In this document: positions 1 to 5,996 of the stretch, one piece after another
Layout of the letters: every line of letters begins with the position of its first letter
Position numbering within the stretch: position 1 is the stretch's first letter
NCBI RefSeq assembly: GCF_029933015.1
Contig: NZ_JAOZOZ010000074.1
Coordinates: 1 to 7,526, forward strand
DNA from: Hydrogenimonas sp.
GTDB lineage: Bacteria > Campylobacterota > Campylobacteria > Campylobacterales > Hydrogenimonadaceae
Direction: 5' to 3'
DNA: 7,526 nt
The notes under the pieces: model-generated
Told to the model about the DNA's origin: nothing
Databases searched by the model: none
Seen by the model: the letters and a program-made list of their open reading frames with translations, nothing else
Translations under genes and position numbers: made by a program

Positions 1-891
1 CCGAAAGCGGAGAGACTGGTCAGACAGCTGATGGAGTCGCCGACCTACCGGCTGGCCGAAGAGGACAGGGAATTTCTGCAGAGCCACGAGACACGTGGGA
101 TAAGGCTCGATCTGGACTATCTGAAGGCCGAACTGATCATGACGGAGCTCGACGTGCAGCATACGATCGTCGTCTTCGGAAGCGCGCGGATCAAGGAGCG
201 CAAAACGGCGCTGGCGAAGTTCAAAGAGGTGGAGAAGAAGCTGGTGGCCGATCCCGACAACGTCAAACTTCTGGCACAGCTGCGGGAAGCGGAGAGAATG
301 GTGGAGATGAGCACCTACTACGACGACGCCAGAAAGTTCGGTCGGCTGGTGGGCAACAGCGGTACCGGTCCCGAGGACAATCGGGTCATCCTGATGACGG
401 GCGGCGGCCCGGGGATCATGGAGGCGGCCAACCGTGGCGCCTACGACGTGGGTGCCAAATCGATCGGACTCAACATCAACCTCCCCCACGAACAGTACCC
501 CAACCCCTACATATCGCCCGACCTCTGTTTCCAGTTTCACTATTTCGCGATCCGGAAACTCCACTTCATGCTCAGGGCCCAGGCACTGGTGGCCTATCCG
601 GGAGGGTTCGGTACGCTGGACGAGCTTTTCGAGATTCTGACGCTGGTGCAGACACGCAAAACGCCGGAGATTCCCGTGGTGCTCGTCGGGAAACGCTACT
701 GGGAGCGCATCGTCAACTTCGAGATACTCGCCGAAGAGGGGATGATTTCCGAAGAGGATCTGGAGATTTTCGCCGTCGTCGAAAACGCCGAAGAGGCGTG
801 GCAGCATATCATCGACTGGCATACGGATCGCAAAACGCATCTGTACCGCGTCTATACGGAAGGGGAGAAACCGCAGCATGGAAAAGTATGA
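1..891 (+). CDS. LOG-family nucleotide 5'-monophosphate nucleosidase-like protein, probably 5'-partial
   Basis: This is a Rossmann-like protein of the LOG ('lysine decarboxylase-like', TIGR00730) family. Characterised members hydrolyse the N-glycosidic bond of nucleoside 5'-monophosphates (plant cytokinin activation by LOG, E. coli PpnN). Numbered from the ATG at 31, the two hallmark motifs are GGGPGIMEAANRG at residues 124-136 and PGGFGTLDE at 190-198, the latter carrying the conserved glutamate. The first strand of the fold is at about residues 45-52 (IVVFGSAR). A charged helical insert follows at about 53-95, typical of the longer family members. The frame stays open from base 1 to the ATG at 31, and that ATG has no well-placed ribosome binding site. 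The residues before it also read like the N terminus of long LOG proteins, so the true start is probably left of the window. The 3' end overlaps the next gene by 14 bases. Family assignment is firm; the substrate cannot be told from sequence. Confidence 0.88.
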   Translation, partial: PKAERLVRQLMESPTYRLAEEDREFLQSHETRGIRLDLDYLKAELIMTELDVQHTIVVFGSARIKERKTALAKFKEVEKKLVADPDNVKLLAQLREAERMVEMSTYYDDARKFGRLVGNSGTGPEDNRVILMTGGGPGIMEAANRGAYDVGAKSIGLNINLPHEQYPNPYISPDLCFQFHYFAIRKLHFMLRAQALVAYPGGFGTLDELFEILTLVQTRKTPEIPVVLVGKRYWERIVNFEILAEEGMISEEDLEIFAVVENAEEAWQHIIDWHTDRKTHLYRVYTEGEKPQHGKV

Positions 892-1072
892 AAAAACGAG
901 AGTGGTGATTTCGGGTCTGGAGATCCCTTTCTGGGATCTGGTCTGGTTCATGGTGAAACTGGCGCTGGCGTCGATTCCGGCACTTTTCATCATCTATCTC
1001 ATCTTCGCGTTTCTGGGGATGATCTTCGGCGGATTTTTCCATATGATCGCGATGCCGCCGCCTCCGCTGTGA
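878..1072 (+). CDS. Small hydrophobic membrane protein, 64 residues, unknown function
   Basis: I do not recognise this protein. A short charged N terminus (MEKYEKTR) is followed by a strongly hydrophobic stretch from about residue 17 to 58. It is interrupted by Lys27 and Pro34, so it could be one long or two short membrane helices. The C terminus ends in a PPPPL run. The start lies inside the last codons of the LOG-family gene (14-base overlap, different frame), with AGGGGAGA at 861-868 as a plausible ribosome binding site. The overlap and the well-formed hydrophobic profile argue for a real gene translated along with the gene before it. A 74-base purine-rich gap separates it from ppsA. Topology and partner are unknown. 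Confidence 0.7.
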   Translation: MEKYEKTRVVISGLEIPFWDLVWFMVKLALASIPALFIIYLIFAFLGMIFGGFFHMIAMPPPPL

Positions 1073-1137
1073 GCGGGATGGACGGAGGAGAGGAGATAGG
1101 GAACGGTGAAGTGTGAACGGATAGGGAGAAATTTCGG

Positions 1138-1143
1138 AAGGAG
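1138..1143 (+). promoter_or_regulatory. Ribosome binding site of ppsA, decides the start
   Basis: AAGGAG lies six bases before the ATG at 1150 but only three bases before the in-frame GTG at 1147. The normal spacing favours ATG 1150 as the true start. The rest of the 1073-1146 gap is purine-rich, and I see no convincing -35/-10 promoter or hairpin in it. Confidence 0.75.
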
Positions 1144-1149
1144 TACGTG

Positions 1150-3567
1150 ATGGGCAGATATGTCAAATGGTTCAGAGAGATCGGCATCGAGGATGTGGCG
1201 GAGGTCGGGGGCAAAAACGCCTCGCTGGGAGAGATGTACAGCAATCTCACCGAAGAGGGGGTGCGGGTGCCCAACGGGTTCGCCGTCACGGCGGATGCCT
1301 ATCGGTATGTGCTGGAAGCGGGCGGCGCGTGGGAGAAGCTTCATGCACTGCTCGACGACCTCGACTACGACGACGTCAAAATGCTCCAGGAGCGGGGAGA
1401 GGCGTGCCGCAAAATCATCTACGAGTGCCAGATACCCGATGACCTTCAAAAGGAGATTTTGGCGGGCTACGCCGAGCTCAAAAAGGAGTATGGCGACGAC
1501 GTTTCTCTGGCGGTGCGATCGAGCGCGACGGCGGAGGACAGCCCCGAAGCCTCCTTCGCCGGGCAGAACGACACCTACCTGAACATCCGGGGCGAAGAGG
1601 CGCTGCTGGACGCCTACCGGCGCTGTCTGGCCTCCAACTTCACCGACCGGTCGCTGCACTACAAGCACGACAACGGTTTTGATTGGGCGAAGGTCTATCT
1701 CTCCGTCGTCGTCATGAAGATGGTGCGCTCAGACATCGGCGCCAGCGGCGTCATGTTCAGCCTCGACACCGAGACGGGCTTTCGGGACGTGGTCTTCATC
1801 AACGGGGCGCTCGGTCTGGGCGAGAACGTCGTGCAGGGGACGATCGATCCGGATAGCTTCTATGTCCACAAGCCGACCTTCAACAAAGGGTACCGGGCCG
1901 TTTTGAAGCGGCGACTGGGGAAAAAGGAGCTCAAGATGGTCTTCACCCACGAGCTCAACACCGACAACATCGCCGTGGAGTACACGAAAAACGTCGAAAC
2001 GACCGAAGAGGAGCGCGCCCATTTCTGCATCACCGATGCCGAAGTGATGACGCTGGCCGACTACGCCATCAAGGTCGAAGGCCACTACTCGAAAAAGGCG
2101 GGACGCGACAAGCCGATGGATATGGAGTGGGCCAAGGACGGGATCGACGGGCAACTCTACATGGTGCAGGCGCGGCCCGAGACGGTGCAGTCGCAGAAAA
2201 AGGGGAGCGTGCTGGAGATCTACCGGCTCAAGGAGCGGGGAGAGGTGCTCGTGACCGGCCGGGCCGTCGGCACGAAGATCGGCCGGGGAAAGGTCCATGT
2301 GATCCACAGCCTCGAAGAGCTCGACACCTTCAGACCCGGAGAGGTGCTGGTGGCGGAGACGACGACCCCCGATTGGGAGCCGGTGATGAAGATCGCCGCC
2401 GCGGTCGTGACCGAAAAAGGGGGGCGCACCTGCCACGCGGCGATCGTCAGCCGGGAGCTGGGCATCCCCGCCGTCGTCGGTGCAGACGGTGCCACGCAGA
2501 CGCTAAAAGACGGCATGGAGGTGACGGTCAGCTGTGCCGAGGGAGAGACCGGGTATGTCTACAAGGGGCTTTTGGATTTCGAGATCGAGGAGATCGATCT
2601 TTCGAAACTGCCCCGGCCCAAAACCGCCATCATGATGAACCTGGGCAATCCGGATCTGGCCTTTTCGTTGGCCCATCTGCCGGTCGACGGCATCGGGCTG
2701 GCACGGATGGAGTTCATCATCAACGAGTACATCAAGGCCCACCCGATGGCGCTGAAACATCCCGAAAAGGTGGACGAGGAGACCCGAAAGGCGCTGCAGG
2801 ATCTCAGCCGCGCCTACGGCAGCATGACGGAGTTTTTCGTCAAGACCCTCAGCGAAGGGGTCGCCACGATCGCCGCGACGGTCTATCCCCGCCCCTGTGT
2901 GGTCCGCATGAGCGACTTCAAGAGCAACGAATACGCCTCCCTGATGGGGGGAAAATATTTCGAGCCCGAAGAGGACAACCCGATGATCGGCTTCCGCGGC
3001 GCGGCCCGATACGCCCACCCGGCCTACGAGGAGGGGTTCGCCCTCGAGTGCGCGGCGATGAAGCGGGTGCGGGATACGATGGGATTCGACAATGTCATTT
3101 TGATGATCCCCTTCTGCCGACGGGTCGAGGAGGGGGAGAAGGTGCTGGAGACGATGGCCAGACACGGCCTGAAGCGGGGAGAGAACGGGCTGGAGATCTA
3201 CGTGATGTGCGAAATCCCCAACAACGTCATCCTCATCGACGATTTCGCGAAAATCTTCGACGGTTTCAGCATCGGCTCCAACGACCTGACGCAGCTGACC
3301 CTGGGGGTCGACAGGGACAGCCAGATCGTCGCTTTCGACTACGACGAGAGGGATCCGGGCGTCATGAAGATGATCGAGACGGCGGTGGAAGGAGCCAGAC
3401 GCAACGGCCGCCACAGCGGGATCTGCGGCCAGGCCCCTTCGGACTATCCTGAAGTGGCGGAGTTTTTGGTGAAGCTGGGGATCGACTCGATGAGTCTCAA
3501 TCCCGACAGCGTTCTGAAAACGATCCGGGATGTGGTGGCTCTGGAGAAGAAACTGGGAAGGATCTGA
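1150..3567 (+). CDS. ppsA: Phosphoenolpyruvate synthase (pyruvate, water dikinase)
   Basis: This cytosolic enzyme converts ATP, pyruvate and water into AMP, PEP and phosphate (EC 2.7.9.2), the first committed step of gluconeogenesis from pyruvate. From ATG 1150 it is 805 residues, close to the usual size of about 790-800. All three domains are present. The N-terminal ATP-grasp domain has GGKNASLGE with Lys22, RSSATAED at 123-130 and QARPET at 340-345. The swivelling phosphohistidine domain has GGRTCHAA with His429, matching E. coli His421. The C-terminal TIM barrel starts near residue 494, with GSNDLTQ at 709-715 and the catalytic cysteine in GICGQ at Cys759, matching E. coli Cys751. Thr427, two residues before the histidine, is the position phosphorylated by the PSRP regulatory kinase in E. 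coli, so that control is possible, though no PSRP gene is in the window. The next gene starts one base after the stop. Confidence 0.97.
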   Translation: MGRYVKWFREIGIEDVAEVGGKNASLGEMYSNLTEEGVRVPNGFAVTADAYRYVLEAGGAWEKLHALLDDLDYDDVKMLQERGEACRKIIYECQIPDDLQKEILAGYAELKKEYGDDVSLAVRSSATAEDSPEASFAGQNDTYLNIRGEEALLDAYRRCLASNFTDRSLHYKHDNGFDWAKVYLSVVVMKMVRSDIGASGVMFSLDTETGFRDVVFINGALGLGENVVQGTIDPDSFYVHKPTFNKGYRAVLKRRLGKKELKMVFTHELNTDNIAVEYTKNVETTEEERAHFCITDAEVMTLADYAIKVEGHYSKKAGRDKPMDMEWAKDGIDGQLYMVQARPETVQSQKKGSVLEIYRLKERGEVLVTGRAVGTKIGRGKVHVIHSLEELDTFRPGEVLVAETTTPDWEPVMKIAAAVVTEKGGRTCHAAIVSRELGIPAVVGADGATQTLKDGMEVTVSCAEGETGYVYKGLLDFEIEEIDLSKLPRPKTAIMMNLGNPDLAFSLAHLPVDGIGLARMEFIINEYIKAHPMALKHPEKVDEETRKALQDLSRAYGSMTEFFVKTLSEGVATIAATVYPRPCVVRMSDFKSNEYASLMGGKYFEPEEDNPMIGFRGAARYAHPAYEEGFALECAAMKRVRDTMGFDNVILMIPFCRRVEEGEKVLETMARHGLKRGENGLEIYVMCEIPNNVILIDDFAKIFDGFSIGSNDLTQLTLGVDRDSQIVAFDYDERDPGVMKMIETAVEGARRNGRHSGICGQAPSDYPEVAEFLVKLGIDSMSLNPDSVLKTIRDVVALEKKLGRI
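3558..3562 (+). promoter_or_regulatory. Ribosome binding site of the dehydrogenase gene
   Basis: AAGGA inside the last codons of ppsA sits six bases before ATG 3569. It supports that start over an in-frame upstream ATG at 3530, which would add an improbable tryptophan-rich leader lying inside ppsA. It also implies that ribosomes finishing ppsA can restart on the next gene. Confidence 0.7.
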
Positions 3568-3568
3568 G

Positions 3569-4510
3569 ATGAAAATCGCGTTTTACGAAACCAAACCGGA
3601 AGAGAGAGAGTTTTTTTCCGAGCGGTTGGCCGGGCACGATCTGTACTTCTTCGATGGCACGATCAACGAGGAGCTCAAAGAGGAGGCCGATTTCGAGGTC
3701 GTTTCGCTCTTCGTCCATTCGCGGGTCACCGACGACGTGTTGGCGAAGCTTCCGAAACTGCGCTATCTGCAGACCCGTTCGACAGGGTACGACCACATCA
3801 AGTGCACCGCCCTGTACGAAAGGGGCCTGCTCGTCTCCAACGTGGCCGGTTACGGCGGCCCGGCGGTAGCGGAGTTCGCCTATTCCTTGCTGCTCAACGC
3901 CACCAGGCATACCTGGAAAGCGCTGCAGCGGGCCAAGGAGGGGATTTTCGAATACGAAGATCTCAAAGGGACGGAACTGTATGGAAAGCGCCTGGGGATA
4001 CTGGGACTCGGTACCATCGGTTCGCGGATGGCCCATATCGCCAAAGGATTCGGAATGCAGGTTTCGGTCTGGAGCCGTACCCGGAAACCGATCGTCGACG
4101 AACTGGGGCTGGTCTTCACCACGCTCGAAAGGGTACTGGAGACGAGCGACGTGATCATGATCGCCCTGCCGCTGACGCCCGCGACGAGAAACCTCATACA
4201 CAAGGAGCGGGCGAAGCTGCTCAAAGAGGATGCCGTCGTCGTCAACATCGCCCGGGGCGAAATCATCCAAAAAGAGCTCTACACGACACTTCCCAACGTC
4301 CTCTGCCTCGACGTCACGGCGGATCTGACCTGTATCGCCCGCCCCAATGTCCTCTATACGCCCCATATGGCCTACTACACCCGGGAGGCTCTGCGGCGGA
4401 TCATGGAGATCTCGCTCGAAAATATCGAAGCCTATATCGAGGGCAAGCCGTTGCCCAACTGTCTGAAAATGCCCTGTGAAAAAGAGTATGGAAAAAAGGA
4501 TGCATCATGA
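3569..4510 (+). CDS. D-isomer-specific 2-hydroxyacid dehydrogenase homologue with an atypical catalytic region
   Basis: Family members interconvert 2-oxoacids and D-2-hydroxyacids (D-lactate, glycerate, phosphoglycerate) with NAD(P). The 313-residue product has the split catalytic domain and a central Rossmann domain with GLGTIG at 146-151. At the position 18 after the last glycine, where NAD-users have Asp, it has Ser169 followed by Arg170, which suggests NADPH preference (inference). Of the catalytic triad, Arg229 (IARGE) and His266 (TPHMA) are present. The glutamate normally five residues after the aspartate of the LDV motif (Asp248) is Leu253 here, and the nearest acid is Asp252. Arg-to-His spacing is 37 residues, against 52 in E. 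coli SerA, so loops are missing. It starts one base after ppsA and overlaps the aldolase gene by ATGA. D-lactate or glyoxylate/hydroxypyruvate reduction would fit the neighbours, but the substrate is unknown and activity is not assured. Confidence 0.88.
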   Translation: MKIAFYETKPEEREFFSERLAGHDLYFFDGTINEELKEEADFEVVSLFVHSRVTDDVLAKLPKLRYLQTRSTGYDHIKCTALYERGLLVSNVAGYGGPAVAEFAYSLLLNATRHTWKALQRAKEGIFEYEDLKGTELYGKRLGILGLGTIGSRMAHIAKGFGMQVSVWSRTRKPIVDELGLVFTTLERVLETSDVIMIALPLTPATRNLIHKERAKLLKEDAVVVNIARGEIIQKELYTTLPNVLCLDVTADLTCIARPNVLYTPHMAYYTREALRRIMEISLENIEAYIEGKPLPNCLKMPCEKEYGKKDAS

Positions 4511-5412
4511 TACCCTCATGGCTGCCTGCCGACGTACCGAAAGAGTGTGAAGGCCGGTTTCTGGAAAATTTCGAAAAGAGTACCGGAGGAAGCGGGCGTC
4601 TGATGCTTTTCGCCGGTGACCAGAAAGTCGAACATCTCAACGACGACTTCCATGGTGAAGATATTCCCGAGGAGGACAACGACCCGGAGCATATGTTCAA
4701 GATCGCCTCCCGGGCCGATATCGGGGTCTTCGCCACCCAGTTCGGTCTGATTTCCCGGTACGGCCGCGATTATCGTGACGTCCCCTATCTTGTGAAACTC
4801 AACTCCAAGACCAATCTCGTCCCTTACAGCGAAAAGGACCCCTACAGCCGGCAGTGGCTGGAGGTAGCAGATGTGGAGCGCCTGAAGGAGAAAGCGGGTC
4901 TGGATATCCGTGGTGTGGGGTATACGGTCTATCTGGGAGGGGGATACGAACACGCCATGCTGCGCGAAGCGGCTCAAATCGTTCTTGCAGCCCATGAACG
5001 GGGGTTGCTGGCCGTGCTGTGGATCTATCCGAAAGGGCCGTATGTAAAAGACGAGCACGACGCCCATCTCATCGCCGGAGCTGCGGGAGTGGGTGCCTGC
5101 CTCGGGGCCGATTTCGTCAAACTCAAAGTTCCCTACATCAACGGCCGGTTCGATCCGTCGTTGATGAGGGAGGCGACCGGCGCGGCCGGACGGACCGGTG
5201 TCCTTTGCGAAGGAGGAAAAAGGATCGACGAGACGGAGTTCCTGGCGCAGCTTCACGAACAGATCCATATCGGGGGGAGCCGGGGCAACGGTACGGGCAG
5301 GAACATTCACCAGCGTCCGTTGAAAGAGGCGGTCAGGATGGCCGACGCCATCTATGCCGTTACCTGCAAAAACGCTTCCGTCGAGGATGCGTTGAAAATC
5401 TTGAAAGGATGA
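4507..5412 (+). CDS. DhnA/FbaB-type class I aldolase homologue (fructose-bisphosphate aldolase-like)
   Basis: This 301-residue TIM-barrel protein belongs to the archaeal-type class I aldolases (COG1830), which form a lysine Schiff base and usually cleave or make fructose 1,6-bisphosphate. The line-up with Thermoproteus tenax aldolase (Asp24, His29, Trp144, Tyr146, Lys177) is good. Here Asp38 and His43 lie in GDQKVEH, Trp172 and Tyr174 in LWIYPKG, and Lys205 in ADFVKLK, with the same 31-residue Tyr-Lys spacing. The phosphate-binding end is at about 257-270 (GGSRGNGTGRNIHQ). The usual glycine-rich DxGxEHG loop is altered: Lys40 and Leu44 replace glycines. About 14 extra residues lie between the Asp and Tyr motifs. 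The start is supported by AAGGA at 4496-4500 and an ATGA overlap with the dehydrogenase gene. Aldolase chemistry is likely; the substrate could be FBP or another sugar phosphate. Confidence 0.85.
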   Translation: MIPSWLPADVPKECEGRFLENFEKSTGGSGRLMLFAGDQKVEHLNDDFHGEDIPEEDNDPEHMFKIASRADIGVFATQFGLISRYGRDYRDVPYLVKLNSKTNLVPYSEKDPYSRQWLEVADVERLKEKAGLDIRGVGYTVYLGGGYEHAMLREAAQIVLAAHERGLLAVLWIYPKGPYVKDEHDAHLIAGAAGVGACLGADFVKLKVPYINGRFDPSLMREATGAAGRTGVLCEGGKRIDETEFLAQLHEQIHIGGSRGNGTGRNIHQRPLKEAVRMADAIYAVTCKNASVEDALKILKG

Positions 5413-5415
5413 ATC

Positions 5416-5967
5416 ATGTGGAAAATCTGGCTCGAAATGGATCCCGAAACGAAAGAGAGGGTGGCGAAAAACGCCAAAATCGCCGGGATCGTCATGATTT
5501 TGATCGGATTGGCCGGCATCGTCTTTCCCGGACTGATGTCGGTGGCCGTCGTCTTCTTCGTGGCGTGGATGATGCTTTTCGGCGGTCTGATGACGGGTTA
5601 TTTCACCTGGATGAGCGACAGAAACGACTGGATGGGATGGCTCAAGACCTTCGTGCTCGTCGTGACGGCGCTGCTGCTCATCTTCAGGCCTCTGCCGGGT
5701 GTCGCCGCCGTGGGACTGCTTCTTGCGATCTACTTTCTCTTCGACGCTTTCGGCAACTTCGCGATGGCTTTTGCGATGAAGCCGGCGAAAGGGTGGTGGA
5801 TGTGGCTGCTAAACGGCATTTTCTCCATCGTGCTGGCGGCCATATTTCTCGTGGGATGGCCCTTCAGTTCCCTCTATCTGGTCGGCCTTTTCGTGGGAAT
5901 AAGCCTCTTTTTCGACGGGATCGTACTGCTGACACTGGGAAGCTATCTGAAGAAAGGGGAGAGTTGA
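5416..5967 (+). CDS. HdeD-like (DUF308) six-helix inner-membrane protein
   Basis: This is a 183-residue integral membrane protein of the HdeD/DUF308 type. E. coli HdeD takes part in acid resistance at high cell density, but most homologues have no proven role. After a charged cytosolic N terminus there are six hydrophobic segments at about residues 21-38, 41-63, 74-90, 95-119, 127-146 and 151-175. They form three two-helix units, each with a short proline turn (FPGL, RPLPG, GWPF) between its helices and an aromatic/Gly/Asp-rich end to its second helix (for example FLFDAFGNF and FFDGIVLL). That threefold pattern is typical of DUF308. The start lies three bases after the aldolase stop, with AAAGGA at 5404-5409 as ribosome binding site, so it is probably the last gene of the + strand operon. 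A link to acid or osmotic stress is inferred only from the family and the nearby CLC and MscS genes. Confidence 0.85.
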   Translation: MWKIWLEMDPETKERVAKNAKIAGIVMILIGLAGIVFPGLMSVAVVFFVAWMMLFGGLMTGYFTWMSDRNDWMGWLKTFVLVVTALLLIFRPLPGVAAVGLLLAIYFLFDAFGNFAMAFAMKPAKGWWMWLLNGIFSIVLAAIFLVGWPFSSLYLVGLFVGISLFFDGIVLLTLGSYLKKGES

Positions 5968-5977
5968 GGCTCTCTAC

Positions 5978-5996
5978 GGGGCGCTCTCAGCGCTCC
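5978..5996. terminator. Possible hairpin between convergent genes
   Basis: An eight-pair stem (GGGGCGCT with AGCGCTCC, one G-T pair) closes a three-base loop. It lies 10 bases after the HdeD-like stop codon and overlaps the stop codon of clc at 5987-5989. On the + strand a pyrimidine-rich stretch follows, with TTTTT only from 6006, so it is not a textbook intrinsic terminator. On the - strand no T run follows. It could end the + strand transcript weakly. Confidence 0.4.

Noticed and set aside
1073..1146. Purine-rich gap as a possible promoter, repeat or small RNA
   Set aside because: GGA/GAG-rich text repeats loosely but has no regular unit, no -35/-10 pair and no stable hairpin that I can see.
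1147..1149. GTG as the start of ppsA
   Set aside because: It is only three bases from AAGGAG; ATG 1150 has the normal six-base spacing.
2503..3414. Long - strand open frame (303 codons) opposite ppsA, and similar ones at 994-1668 and 1729-2436
   Set aside because: They lie antisense to strongly conserved ppsA codons, are rich in His, Asp and Val as mirror frames are, and have no motif I can name.
2127..3452. A 441-codon open frame on the + strand inside ppsA
   Set aside because: It is a different frame of an unmistakable gene. The translation is low-complexity and Arg/Gly/Asp-rich with no recognisable fold, as expected of a shadow in G+C-rich coding DNA.
3530..3568. Upstream ATG at 3530 as start of the dehydrogenase gene
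   Set aside because: It would add a Trp-rich leader inside ppsA, while ATG 3569 has a well-placed ribosome binding site and begins directly with the first strand (MKIAFYE).
3497..4366. - strand open frame opposite the dehydrogenase gene
   Set aside because: Antisense shadow of a gene with clear Rossmann and catalytic motifs; no domain seen.
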